Source: Phocoena phocoena (taxonomy: Eukaryota > Chordata > Mammalia > Artiodactyla > Phocoenidae). From it: 64,000 bases of DNA. The notes under the pieces are model-generated. The model had not been told where the DNA came from. It did not search any database and saw only the letters and a list, made by a program, of their open reading frames with translations. The position numbers and the translations under genes are program-made. Where the stretch lies: contig NC_089222.1 in assembly GCF_963924675.1 (NCBI RefSeq), positions 113,847,316 through 113,911,315 of the forward strand, written 5' to 3'. Of this stretch, positions 36,005 to 47,693 are shown piece after piece. Each line of letters starts with the position of its first letter. Position 1 is the first letter of the stretch.

Positions 36005-36480
36005 TACCATTTTCACCTTTAAAATTGAGGTAATATTATTTTGTATCATTATACAATTCTCATGTGTACAACATTATAACCTGACTCCTGCATACACTAC
36101 AGCTTTCTCACCATCAGAATTCTAGTTTCCATTCATCACCACACAGTTGACTTCCTTTACCCATTTTGCCTTCCTACCAAAGCCCCCACTTTCTCTCTGG
36201 TAACCACCAATCCATTCTTTGTATCTGTGTTTTTTATTTTGTTTTGCTTGTTTACTTTGTTTTTTTATATCCCACATAAGAGTGAAATCACACAGTTTTT
36301 GTCTTTCTCCATCAGAGTTATTACACTTAGCATAATACCCTCAAGATCCATGCATATTGTCAAAAAATGGTAAGATTCCATCTTTTGTTTTATGGCTCAG
36401 TAGTATTCCATTGTATATATATACCACATTTTCTTTATCCATTCATCTGTGGATGGGTACATGGATTCTTTTATTATCTT
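36005..36480 (-). mobile_element. Old L1, 3' portion (left fragment)
   Basis: Minus-strand L1 3' UTR and extreme end of ORF2: acctttaaaattgaggtaatatt near 36015, then ctctctggtaaccaccaatcc and ggctcagtagtattccattgtatat (36393-36417), ending at ggatgggtacatggattctt. It continues across the young L1 at 44151 (tatcttggctattataaat), giving a contiguous match to the L1 pattern. Confidence 0.85.
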
Positions 36481-36666
36481 TTTTTAAAATTATTTTTCAA
36501 ATTAAAAAAAAGAGGGCTTTATTCACTCTAAGAAAACAATGCAAAAGAAAGAAAATGAAACTATAGTACACTTCATAGTTCTGCTGTATGTAATGTTTAC
36601 AGGATCATGAGGTCGTAAACACTGTGTGTGAGGAAGAGTGGTAAGTTGAATCTTCCCTAGCAGGAA
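36481..36666 (-). mobile_element. Probable L1 3' transduction
   Basis: About 185 bp of non-L1 sequence lies between the young L1's short A-tail (36667-36678, T-rich on the plus strand) and an A-rich terminal tail at 36472-36515. Read on the minus strand, it ends in AATAAA (36518-36523) followed about 20 nt later by the A-rich tail. This arrangement is expected if L1 transcription read through its own weak signal and used a downstream poly(A) site. The old L1 on either side leaves no room for it as target DNA. Confidence 0.6.
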
Positions 36667-37035
36667 TTTTCTTTTTTAACATCTTTATTGGAGTATAATT
36701 GCTTTACAATGTTGTGTTAGTTGCTGCTGTATAACAAAGTGAATCAGCTATATAGATATGTATATCCCCATATCCCCTCCCTCTTGCATATCCCTCCCAC
36801 CCTCCCTCTCCCACTGCTCTAGGTGATCACAAAGCACCTAGCTGATCTCCCTGTGCTATGTGGCTGCTTCCCACTAGCTAGCTGTTTTACGTTTGGTAGT
36901 GTATATATATCCACGCCACTCTCTCACTTTGCCCCAGCTTACCCTTCCCCCTCCCCATGTCCTCAAGTCCATTTTCTACATTGGCGTCTTTATTCCTGTC
37001 CTGCCCCTAGGTTCTTCAGAACCTTTTTTTTTTTT

Positions 37036-40000
37036 TTAGATTCCATATATATGTGTTAGCATACAGTGTTTGTTTTTCTCTTTCTGACTTACTTCACTCT
37101 GTATGACAGTCTCTAGGTCCATCCACCTCACTACAAATAACTCAGTTTTGTTTCTTTTTATGGCTGAGTAATATTCCATTGTATATATGTGCCACATCTT
37201 CTTTATCCATCCATCTCTCGATGGACACTTAGGTTGCTTCCAAGTCCTGGCTATTGTAAATAGAGCCGCAATGAATATTGCGGTACATGACTCTTTTTGA
37301 ATTATCATTTTCTCAGGGTATATGCCCAGTAGTGGGATTGCTGGGTCATATGGTAGTTCTATTTTTACTTTTTTAAAGAATGTCCATACTGTTCTCCATA
37401 GTGGCTGTGTCAATTTACATTCTCACCAACAGTGCAAGAGGGTTCCCTTTTCTCCACATGCTCTCCAGCATTTATTGTCTGTAGATTTTTTGATGATGGC
37501 CATTCTGACTGGTTGTGAGGTGATACCGAATTGTAGTTTTGATTTGCATTTCTCTAATGATTAGTGATGTTCAGCATCCTTTCATGTGTTGGTTGGCAAT
37601 CTGTGTATCTTCTTTGGAGAAATGTCTATTTAGGTCTTCTGCCTATTTTTGGATTGGGTTGTTTGGTTTTCGATATTGAGCTGCATGAGCTGCTTTTATA
37701 TTTTGGACATTAATCCTTTGTCTGTTGCTTCATTTGCAAATATTTTCTCCCATTCTGAGGGTTGTCTTTTCATCTTGTTTATGGCTTCCTTTGCTGTGCA
37801 TAAGCTTTTAAGTTTCATTAGGTCTCATTTGTTTTGTTTTGTTTTTATTTCCATTTCTCTAGGAGGTGGGTCAAAAAGGATCGTGCTGTGATTTATGTCA
37901 TAGAGTGTTCTGCCTATATTTTTCTCTAAGAGTTTTATAGTGTCTGGCCTTATATTTAGATATTTAATCAATTTTGAATTTATTTTTGTGTATGGTGTGA
38001 GGGAGTGTTCTAATTTCATTCTTTTTCATGTAGCTGTCCAGTTTTCCCAACATCACTTATTGAAGTGGCTGTCTTTTCTCCATTGTATATTCTTGCCTCC
38101 TTTATCAAAGATAAGGTGACCATATGTGTGTGGGTTTATCTCTGGGCTTTCTATCCTGTTCCATTGATCTATATTTCTATTTTTGTGCCAGTACCGTACT
38201 GTTTTGATTACTGTAGCTTTGTAATATAGTCTGAAGTCATGGAGCCTAATTCCTCCAGCTCCATTTTTCTTTCTCAAGATTGCTTTGGTGATTCAGTGTC
38301 TTTTGTGTTTCCATACAAATTGTGAAATTTTTTGTTCTAGTTCTGTGAAAAATTCCATTGGTAGTTTGATAGGGATTGCATTCAATCTGTAGATTGCTTT
38401 GGGTAGTATAGTCATTTTCACGGTGTTGATTCTCCCAATCCAAGAACATGGTATATCTCTCCATCTGTTTGTATCATCTTTAATTTCTTTCATCAGTGTC
38501 TTATAGTTTTCTACATACAGGTCTTTTGTCTCTTTAGGTAGTTTTATTCCTAGGTATTTGATTCTTTTTGTTGCAGTGGTAAATGGGAGTGTTTCCTTAA
38601 TTTCTCTTTCAGACTTTTCATCATTTGTGTCTAGGAATGCAAGAGATTTCTGTGCATTAATTTTGTATCCTGTTACTTTACCACATTCATTGATTAGCTC
38701 TAGTAGTTTTCTGGTAGCCTCATGAGGATTCTGTAGGTATACTATAATATCATCTGCAAACAGTGAGTTTTACTTCTTCTTTTCCAAATTGGATTCCTTT
38801 TATTTCTTTTTCTTCCCTAATTGCTGTGGTTAAAACTTCCCAAACTATGTTGAAAAATAGTGGTGAGAGTGGCAAACTTGTCTTGCTCCTGATCTTAGTG
38901 GAAATGTTTTCAGTTTTTCACCATTGAGACCAAGGTTTGCTGTGGGTTTGTCATATATGGCCTTTATTATGTTGAGGTACTTTCCCACTATGCCTACTTT
39001 CTGGAGAGTTTTTATCATAAATAGGTGTTGAATTGTGTCGAAAGCTTTTTCTGCATCTATTGAGATGATCATAAGGGTTTTCTCCTTCAGTTTGTTAATA
39101 TGGTGTATCACATTGATTGATTTGTGTATATTGAAGAATCCTTGCATTCCTGGAATAAACCCCACTTGATCATGGTGTATGATCCTTTTAATGTGCTGTT
39201 GGATTCTGTTTGCTAGTATTTTGTTGAGGATTTTTGCATCTATGTTCATCAGTGATATTGTCCTCTAGTTTTCTTTTTTTGTGCCCCCTTGTTCTGGCTT
39301 TGGTATCAGGGTGATGGTGGCCTCATAGGATGAGTTTGGGAGTGTTCTTCCCTTTACTATATTTTGGAAGAGTTTGAGAAGCTCTTCTCTAAACATTTGA
39401 TAGAATTCTCCTGTGAATCCATCTGGTCCTGGGCTTTTGTTTGTTGGAAGATTTTTAATCACAGTTTCGATTTCAGTGCTCGTGATTGGTCTGTTTATAT
39501 TTTCTATTTCTTCCTGGTTCAGTCTCGGAAGGTGGTGCTTTTCTAAGAATCAGTTCTTCCAGGTTGTCCAATTTATTGGCATATAATTGCTTGTAGTAAT
39601 CTCTCATAATCCTTTGTATTTCTGCAGCATCAGTTGTTTCTTCTCCTTTTTCATTTCTAATTCTATTGAGTTGAGTCTTCTCCCTTTTTTTCTTGATGAG
39701 TCTGGCTAATGGTTTATCAATTTTATTTATCTTCTCAAAGAACCAGCTTTTAGTTTTATTGATCTTTGCTATCATTTCCTTCTTTTCTTTTTCATTTATT
39801 TCTGATCTGATTTTTATGATTTCTTTCCTTCTGCTAACTCTAGGGGTTTTTTTGTTCTTCCTTCTCTAACTGCTTTATGTGTAAGGTTAGGTTGTTTATT
39901 TGAGATGTTTCTTGTTTCTTGAGGTAGGATTGTATTGCTATAAACTTCCCTCTTAGAACTGCTTTTGCTGCATCCCATATGTTTTGGGTTGTCGTGTTTT

Positions 40001-40832
40001 CATGGTCATTTGTTGCTAGGTATTTTTTGATTTCCTCTTTGATTTATTCACTGATCTCTTGGTTATTAAGTAGTGTATTGTTTAAGCCTGCGTGTGTTTG
40101 TATTTTTTACAGATTTTTTTTCCTGTAATTGATACCTACTTTCATGCTGTTGTGGTCGGAAAAGATGCTTGATACGATTTCAATTTTCTTAAATTTAACA
40201 AGGCTTGATTTGTGACCCAAGATATGATCTATCCTGGAGAATGTTCCATGAGCACTTGAGAAGAAAGTGTATTCTGTTGTTTTTGGGTGGAATGTCTTAC
40301 AGATATCAATTAAGTCCACCTTGTTTAATGTGTCATTTAAAGCTTGTGTTTCCTTATTTATTTGCATTTTGGAAGATCTGCCCATTGGTGAAAGTGGGGT
40401 ATTAAAATCCCCTAATATGATTGTGCTACTGTCAATTTCCCCTTTTATGGCTGTTAGCACCTTATGTATTGAGGTGCTCCTATGTTGGGTGCATAAATAT
40501 TTACAATTGTGATATCTTCTTCTTGGATTGTTCCCTTGATTATTATGTAGTGTCCTTCTTTGTGTCTTATAATAATATTTATTTTAGTCTATTTTGTCTG
40601 ATATGAGAATTGCCACTCCAGCTTTCTTTTGATTTCCATTTGCATGGAATATCTTTTTCCATCCCCTTACTTTCAGTCTGTATGTGTCCCTAGGTCTGAA
40701 GTGGGTCTCTTGTAAATGGCATATATACAGGTCTTGTTTTTGTATCCATTCAGCCAGTCTATGTCTTTTGGTTGGAGCATTTAATCCATTTACATTTAAC
40801 ATAGTTATCAATATGTATGTTCCTATTACCAT
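37036..40832 (-). pseudogene. L1 ORF2p remnant (endonuclease-reverse transcriptase)
   Basis: The start at 40832 precedes the endonuclease domain, which has a Leu-Asn-Val-Asn-Gly segment, a Gln-Glu-Thr-His motif, a Gly-Asp-Phe-Asn segment and a Ser-Asp-His-Asn motif (to about 40110). Reverse transcriptase follows, with Pro-Gly-Pro-Asp-Gly near 39425 and the catalytic Phe-Ala-Asp-Asp at 38748-38760. The cysteine-containing C-terminal region ends at 37036. Breaks include an in-frame stop near 39262 and frameshifts near 39465 and 38870. ORF2p nicks target DNA and copies L1 RNA; this copy cannot. Confidence 0.9.
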
Positions 40833-41157
40833 TTTCTTAATTCTTTTGGGTTTGTTATTGCAGGTCTTTTCCTTCTCTTTGTTTCCTGCCTAGAGAAGTT
40901 CCTTTAGCATTTGCTGTGAAGCTGGTTTTGTGGTGCTGAATTCTCTTAGCTTTTGCTTGTCTGTAAAGATTTTAATTTCATTGTCAAATCTGAATGAGAT
41001 CCTTGCTGGGTAGAGTAGTCATGGTTGTAGGTTTTTACCTTTCATCACTTTAAATATGTCTTGCCACTCCTTTCTGACTTGCAGAGTTTCTGCTGAAATA
41101 TTGGCTGTTAACCTTATGGGGATTCCCTTGTGTTATTTGTTGTTTTTCTCTTGCTGC

Positions 41158-41375
41158 ATTTTTTTTTCTTTTTTTTTTTTGCGGTACGCGGGCCTCTCAC
41201 TGTTGTGGCCTCTCACGTTGCGGAGCACAGGCTCCGGACGTGCAGGCTCAGTGGCCATGGCTCACGGGCCCAGCTGCTCCGCAGCATGTGGGATCTTCCC
41301 GGACCAGGGCATGAACCCATGTCCCCTGCATCGGCAGGCGGACTCTCAACCACTGCGCCACCAGGGAAGCCCCTC
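41158..41375 (-). mobile_element. CHR-type SINE in L1 ORF1
   Basis: Minus-strand young copy: T-rich tail at the left, head ccaccagggaagcccc at the right. A perfect 11-bp TSD, tctcttgctgc, flanks it (41147-41157 and 41376-41386). It splits the C-terminal part of ORF1 and is the youngest insertion in the nest. Confidence 0.97.
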
Positions 41376-41386
41376 TCTCTTGCTGC

Positions 41387-42000
41387 TTTTAATATTTTTT
41401 CTTTGTATTTAATTTTTGATAGTTTGATTAATATGTGTCTTGGTGTGTTTCTCCTTGGATTTATCCTGTATGGGACTCTGTGCTTCCTGGACTTGATTGA
41501 CTATTTCCTTTCCCATATTAGGGAAGTTTTCAACTATAATCTCTTCAAGTATTTTCTCAGTCCCTTTCTTTTTCTCATCTTCTTCTGGGACCTCTATTAT
41601 TCGAATGTTGGTGTGTTTAATGTTGTCCCAGAGGTCTCTGAGATTGTCCTCAATTCTTTTCATTATTTTTTCTTTCTTCTGCTCTGTGGTAGTTATTTCC
41701 ACTGCTTTATCTTCCAGGTCAGTTACCCATTCTTCTGCCTCAGTTATTCAGCTATTTATTCCTTCTAGAGAATTTTTAATTTCATTTATTGTGTTGTTCA
41801 TCCTTGTTTGCTCTTCAGTTCTTCTAGGTCCTTGTTAAACATTTCTTGTATTTTCTCCATGCTATTTCTGAGATTTTGGATCTTCTTTACTATCATTACT
41901 CTGAATTCTTTCTCAGGTAGACTGCCTATTTCCTCTTCATTTGTTTGGTCTGGTGCGTTTTTACCTTGCTCTTTTCATCTGCTGTATATTTCTCTGTCTT
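41387..42000 (-). pseudogene. L1 ORF1p remnant
   Basis: Minus-strand reading from about 42000 gives a glutamate- and lysine-rich coiled coil. It is followed by the RNA-binding part around 41660-41420, with Arg-Ile-Glu-Asp-Asn-Leu-Arg-Asp and Asn-Ile-Arg-Ile-Ile segments typical of L1 ORF1p. The C-terminal domain is interrupted by the SINE at 41158-41375 and resumes to about 41000. The coiled-coil part contains stops. Confidence 0.85.
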
Positions 42001-42029
42001 CGCATTTTGCTTAACTTACTGTGTTTGAG

Positions 42030-44150
42030 GTCTCCTCTTCTCAGGCTGCAGGTTCATAGTTCCTGTTGTTTTTGGTGTCTGCCTCCAGTGGGTAAGGTTG
42101 GTTCAGTTGGTTGTGTAGGCTTCCTGGGGGAGGAGACTGGTGCCTCTGTTTTGGTGGATGAGCCTGGATCTTGTCTTTCTGGTGGTCAGGACTCTGTCCA
42201 GTGGTGTGTTTTGAGGTGTCAGTGAACTTGGTATGGTTTTAGGCAGCCTCTCTGCTAATGGGTAGGGTTGTTTTCCTGTCATGCTAGTTGTTTGGCATGG
42301 CATGTCCAGAACTGGAGCTTGCTGGTCATTGAGAGGAGCTGGGTCTTAGTGTTGAGACAGAGGTCTCTGGGAGAGCTCTCGCCGATTGATATTATGAGGG
42401 GCCAGAAGATCTCTGGTGGACCAATGTACTGAACTTGGCTCTCCCACCTCAGAAGTCAGGACTGACACCCAACTGGAGCGCCAAGACCCTGTCAGCTACA
42501 TGGCTTAGAAGAAAAGGGAGAAATGAAAAATAAAGAAAGAAAGAAAACAATATATAATTAAATTAAATTTAAAAGTTATTGAAATAATATATATATATTA
42601 TTAAAATAACAAAAAGAAAGTAATTTAAAAAAAAGAGAGCAACCAAACCAATAAATCCACCAATGATAAAAAATGCTAAAAACTATACTAAAAAAAATGG
42701 ACAGATAATCCTAGGAAAAATGGTAAAAGCAAACCTACACAGACAAAATCACAAAAAGAAGCATACACATACACACTCACAAAAAGAGAAAAAGGAAAAA
42801 GATATATATATTAATAAAAGGAAAAGAGCAACCAAACAATAAACAAATCTACCAATGATAATAAGCTCTAAATAGTAAACTAAGATAAACATAAAACTAG
42901 AAACAAATAAGGCACATAAAGCGAACCCCAAGTCTACAGTTGCTCCCAAAGTCCACCACCTCAGTTTTGGGATGATTCATTGTCTATTCAGGTATTCCAC
43001 AGATGCAGGGTACATCAGGTTGATTGTGAGGTTTTAATCCGCTGCTCCTGAGGCTGCATGGAGAAATTTCCCTTTCTCTTGTTAGCACAGCTCCTGAGGT
43101 TCAGCTTGGATTTGGCCCTGCCTTTGCATGTAGGTCTCCTGAGGGCATCTGTTCTTCGCACAGGCAGGACAGTGTTAAAGGAGCAGCTGACTAGAGGGCT
43201 CTGGCTCCCTCAGGCGGGGGGGTAGGGAGGGGTATGGAATGTAGGGCGAGCCTTTGGCAGAAGAGGCCATTGTGACGTTGCACCAGCCTGAGTCACGCTG
43301 TGCGTTCTCCTGGGGAAATTGTCCCTGGATCACGGGACCCTGGCAGTGGCGGGCTGCACAGTTTCCTGGGAGGGGAGGTGTGGATAGTGACCTGTGCTCG
43401 CACACAGGCTTCTCGGTGGCGGCAGCAGCAGCCTTAGTGTCTCCCGCCCGTCTCTGGTGTCTGTGCTGATAGCCGCGGCTCGCGCCTCTCTCTGGAGCTC
43501 CTTTAAGCAGCTCTCTTAATCCCCTCCCCTCGCGCACCAGGAAACAATGGTCTCTTTCTTCTTAAGCAGTTTCAGACTTTTTCCCGGACTCCCTGCTGGC
43601 TAGCTGTGGTGCACTAGCCCCCTTCAGGCTGTGTTCACGCCGCCAACCCCAGTCCTCTCCCTGGGATCTGACCTCCGAAGCCTGAGCCTCAGCTCCCAGC
43701 CCCGCCCGCCCCAGCGGGTGAGCAGACAAGCCTCTAGGGCTGGTTAGCGCTGGTTGGCACCGATCCTCTGTGCAGGAATCTCTCCACTTTGCCATCTGTA
43801 CCTCTATTGCTGCGTTTTCCTCCGTGGCTCCAAAGCTTCCCCCACACCAATCCCCGTCTCCGCCAGTGAAGGGACTTCCTAGTGTGTGAAAACTTTTCCT
43901 CCTTCACAGCTCCCTCCTTGAGGTGCAGGTCCCATCCGTATTCTTTTGTCTCTGTTTTTTCTTTTTTCTTTTGCCCTACCCGGGTATGTGGGGAGTTTCT
44001 TGCCTTTTGGGAGATCTGAGGTCTTCTGCCAGCGTTCAGTAGGTGCTCTGTAGGAGTTTTTCCACAGGTAGATGTATTTCTGACGTATTTGGGGCGAGGA
44101 AGGTGATCTCCATGTCTTACTCCTCCGCCATCTTGAAGGTCCTCCCTCTG
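42030..44150 (-). promoter_or_regulatory. L1 5' UTR / internal promoter region
   Basis: About 2.1 kb upstream of ORF1 on the minus strand. The head carries ggcggaggagtaag (minus strand, near 44118-44131); the GC-rich block 43150-43740 holds many CpGs. The inner part, 42510-42940, is A-rich. L1 5' UTRs contain an internal RNA polymerase II promoter. Activity here is inferred only from completeness. Confidence 0.7.
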
Positions 44151-45275
44151 TTTTTATATCTTGGCTATTATAAATAATGCAGTGATGAACATAGTGTTGC
44201 ATATACATTTTCAAATTAGTGTTTTTGTGTTCTTGTTGGACTGTATGGTAGATTTTAATGCATTCTTCTTCTCATTCAGTTCTCCAACTCCAGAATTTCT
44301 GTTTGTTAAAATATTCCATCTATCCATTAATTGTATTCTTGAGCTTATTGAACTGCCTTTCAGGTTTCAGAAGTTCATTAGTTTCTTCGTGAGAGCTATT
44401 TTAATTCTCTCAGTTAGATCACGGTCTTCCATGACTTTAAGTTTGGTTTCTCGAGCATTGTCATTTTCTTTTTGTCATATTGTGTTACCATGGTTTTTCA
44501 TGGCACTTTATAACTTGTTCCTTTGTCGGCACTTTTAAAGTAGCAAACACCTTTCTTATTTAGGTAAAGCTTTGTTTACTTTGATTCTAACAATTCAACA
44601 GGTTGGTAATTAGAGGCCTTTCTTTTTTCAGTAGGTGGTGCTATGGCACACGTTTCTGGTTTCCCTTACCTGAGCTGCCTCTGGTTGTATTTGAGAATTC
44701 ATGCTTTCACCCTCCACTGCCTCTGCCAGAGGTGTCACAGGTGTCCTCATTGTTACTCCTTGTGCCTCCAGGGTCTTTGGTGCCTTAGTCACTGGTGTCA
44801 CTTCTGGGGGCATCAGGATGGCAGGCACTTCTGCCACATTCAGGGTTGCCTGTTTAGCAGGCACTACTGCTGTTGCAGGGGGAGAGGGAAGATGGGGAAG
44901 AACCAGGGTCACAGGTATGGAGGCTGGAGTCCTGGACACCAGTGCAGCTGGAGGGACCAGGGTCGTGGGTCACACCACACTGCTACCTAATTCCCTGTGG
45001 CTACAGGTGCCACTGTAACCAAGAGGCTGGAATCATGTGCATCAGTCCCCCTGCTGCTCCTAGTTTCTTTGTGGCTCCAGCTTTTGCTACTGTGGCTGGG
45101 AGGCTGGGAATGCAGACACCACTTCTGCTGCTTCTCTGGTTTCACCTCCTCTATGTGTTCCCATCCACCATCAGATGTATTAGGTGTGTGGATCTCTCCA
45201 GCATTCTGGTGTGTTGGGCAGAGGTACCTTTGAGTTATGGTTGTTTTACTAAGTGTAGCTTGAAAGGGAAAGAAG
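44151..45275 (-). mobile_element. Old L1, right fragment (3' end piece, then 5' region)
   Basis: 44151-44245 continues the left fragment at 36005-36480 (tcttggctattataaataatgcagtg). From about 44250 the sequence jumps to the 5' part of an old L1: an ORF1-start or 5' UTR type block with ccatgactttaagtttggtttctcgagcattgtcatt (44429-44465) and a GC-rich 5' UTR to about 45270. So either this L1 lost its middle or two old L1 pieces abut. Proline/alanine-rich and other open stretches at 44628-45382 are UTR artefacts. Confidence 0.7.
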
Positions 45276-46252
45276 AGACAAAGGCAGCCTCTCATACTAT
45301 CATGATGCTGACATCATCAGACCCATCAGTAAACCATGAAAAGCCAGGGTTACCCAAAGGAGTTTCCTGTAGAATATCATGAGGGGTCAGGAGGTGCTCC
45401 ATGAAAGTCAATCAGTAATGAGAGGTATCATCCATAGAGTGTGGAAGAAGGGTGGAGGTCTAAGGTTATTATAGTGAGAAAGAGTTATATGAGAAGTTAG
45501 CAAGAGGATTTCACAGGAGGTGAGATGGCTGACCAAAAAGTGTCAAGTATGATGAGAATTCAAGAGGACTTCTTTTGCACGAAGTACAAAGATGGTTAGA
45601 GGTGATTGCATGACTATCTTCTTGGTGGGATTTACTAAAAGGGCTGCGACAAGAATGGCTCTGAGGCAAGGGGAATATTCTTGTGGCACAGGGTCTAGCT
45701 TTGGCTATAATCCTCTATGCATCTATGGTGGCGCCCATGTTTTTGGGTGACTACCCCAAGGGCACTCCCTTCCTTTTCAAATACAAAAAGAAAAAAAGGG
45801 ATGTTGATAATTGGGATGTCCAAGGATGAGGGATATATCAAGCTTTCCTTTAGGGCTTTACAGGCTAATTCATCCTGATTTTCCCAAATAATAGGGTCAG
45901 GTTTGTTGTTTTTAGTAAATCATATAGATGTTTGGAATACAGTTTCAGCAGTAGCCAGCTAGCTGCAGAAAACCTCATAATTGACACTTAGTTTTGGGTT
46001 TAGGACAGTTCAGAATGTCAGAACGGTTATGTGGATATAAATGTAGTCATTTTTCTGAGATCAGGTGCCCCAAATATGAAACCTGAGTTTGAGCAAACTT
46101 CAATTTTCCCTTGGAGAATACGTCATTTAAGGCTAAAAGTTTTAACGTGTGGATGCTGTCTTCCTGTGAAGAGGCCTGAGAAGAGGAGCAGAGAAGCAAG
46201 TCATCTACTGTTGTGATAAAACAGAGCCTCCAGGTAACTTTATATCATCTAC
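45276..46252 (-). pseudogene. ERV reverse transcriptase (late part) and RNase H start
   Basis: Minus-strand reading starts with a Val-Asp-Asp-Leu-Leu-Leu-Cys segment at 46188-46208, the reverse transcriptase active-site box; the usual tyrosine before it is replaced by threonine. A Tyr-Leu-Gly-His segment of the palm/thumb region follows at 46062-46076. The RNase H domain begins with Phe-Thr-Asp-Gly-Ser at 45319-45333. Stops occur throughout. The fingers, first palm motifs and protease are missing upstream. Confidence 0.85.
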
Positions 46253-47445
46253 ACCTGCTTTATTCCAATGTCGTGGCTTTTGGCAATCATGCCAGAGCCA
46301 GGAGGGGTTTGGGTTTTTTTAGTGGCCTCCATTTATTGGAGTTGAAAATTAAGGATTTTCGTGATCTTCCTTTTATTCAAATCCTCTAGGGTGTAAGTGA
46401 GCTGATTTGCTAAATTAACTAAATCTGGAGTAGACATGGTTTCTCATTCCATCCTGGTCCATTTTACTAGAAGGGAAAGATCCTGGTTTTGCCCATTAAT
46501 GAACAGTGTTGAATGCTACCCAAGTGGATTCAACATGGATAGGAAGACCAGAATTTTACTTAAAAACAATTTGGAGTCTACTGTAATGGTCGTGCATAGG
46601 TTCACTGGATTTTGGAATGCAAACCTGAATCTCATTCCAACCAATAGGTTTGGGAAAGTCCTAAGATTTCCAGGTGAAGTAGTTTAGTGATGGCTAAGTC
46701 CGATCATATAACAAGGCAGAGAATTGGTCTCCCATTTACAGTTATAGAGATTTTTCAAGATCATCTCAATTAGTTCAGTTTCATCCAGTGATGGTCCTGG
46801 CCTTTGCCAATAAGCATGTGAACTAGCTGGTATTCATGTGAAAAAACTGCTAAGTCTGGATGACTATATTAAATTCCTTGGAAAATTTGCGAGCATCTTT
46901 AGTAACTCTTGGAAAATCCTTGACTATGGCTTGTAGTTCAGCCTTAGTCCAGGACACATAGGAAATTAGGGGCTAGGCGTTAGGATCCTCAGAGGGTCTG
47001 ATTTTAAAGGGGCAGGTTCTAATGGGTTCAGAGGAGGGGAGACTGGGGAGAGGTTCAAAGAAAAAGGGAAGATCAGTGAGAGAATGAGGGAGGGGAGAAA
47101 GAGACATCAGAAGTATTTTTGTCTTCTTTCAATTGTTTGTATGCCTCAGTATTTTGTAAAGGGGCACTTTTAGAGTCCTCAATATTCTTGGAAACCACAA
47201 GATATCAATTGAAATAGGCATCCTTTCAGTTGGTTTTCTTTTGGAGCCGTGGTCTTCTATTTTTTTGGTTCTAAGAAAAGTTTGGGGATAATGAAAGTTC
47301 TCCATAATGGCCTCTGAATTATTTTTAAGTTGGTCCATTTCAATAAAATTGCACATGAAGAGGGATCGTAGTATTTAAACATAAGACCACCTGACTTTCC
47401 AGAAGGAGGACCCTCCTAAGAGAATTTAGCAGATCGGGAGCCCAT
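46253..47445 (-). pseudogene. ERV gag remnant
   Basis: The start codon at 47443-47445 begins Met-Gly, the myristoylation-type start of gammaretroviral matrix, but codon 10 is TAG (47416-47418). A proline-rich stretch follows at about 47100-46990. A capsid-like segment is near 46950-46840, with Ala-Ile/Val-Lys-Asp-Phe-Pro-type wording only in shifted frames. At 46253-46294 is a nucleocapsid zinc knuckle in which only the middle Cys and the His remain: the first and last Cys positions read Trp and Gly. It is shorter than an intact gag of about 1.5 kb. Confidence 0.75.
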
Positions 47446-47693
47446 TACTCAAAACCAGAAGTTCAGAAAACAGGAAAATATTCACCCGGAAGGACGGTGC
47501 CTTCATAAAAACAAAAAAAACAATCCTGAATAAAGTCGAAGAGCTCAACCAAAAGGAGAGAGTTGGGATCTGAGAGGACACTTACAGAACAAAAAGGAAA
47601 AGACAACTCACCAGCAGAGAGCACAAGGGGTTCAAGTAGGTACCTTGCACAGTCCTAGAGGTTGTTAGTTCTATATGGGTTTATCTCCTTTGG
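47446..47693 (-). other. ERV leader between primer binding site and gag
   Basis: About 250 bp of 5' untranslated leader on the minus strand. It would normally hold the splice donor and packaging region; I cannot identify either with confidence. Confidence 0.6.

Larger units (their letters stand above)
36667..44150 (-). mobile_element. Full-length young L1 (contains a SINE)
   Basis: The minus-strand order is complete: 5' UTR 44150 to about 42030, ORF1 about 42000-41000, ORF2 40832-37036, 3' UTR 37035-36679 and a short A-tail. It interrupts an older L1. The TSD is ttttattatctt at 36469-36480 against tttttatatctt at 44151-44162, 10 of 12 matching. The 5' UTR has a long A-rich, low-GC section (42510-42940) and a GC-rich section (43150-43740). 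Its head matches the L1 at 1-411. Stops and frameshifts in ORF2 and a SINE in ORF1 make it inactive. Confidence 0.92.

Noticed and set aside
43175..43795. GC-rich block resembling a CpG island or promoter with open frames
   Set aside because: It is the 5' UTR of the young L1; the same block recurs at the window's left edge.
44628..45382. Proline/alanine-rich and cysteine-rich open frames on both strands
   Set aside because: They lie in the GC-rich 5' region of an old L1 inserted in the ERV, and overlap in several frames.
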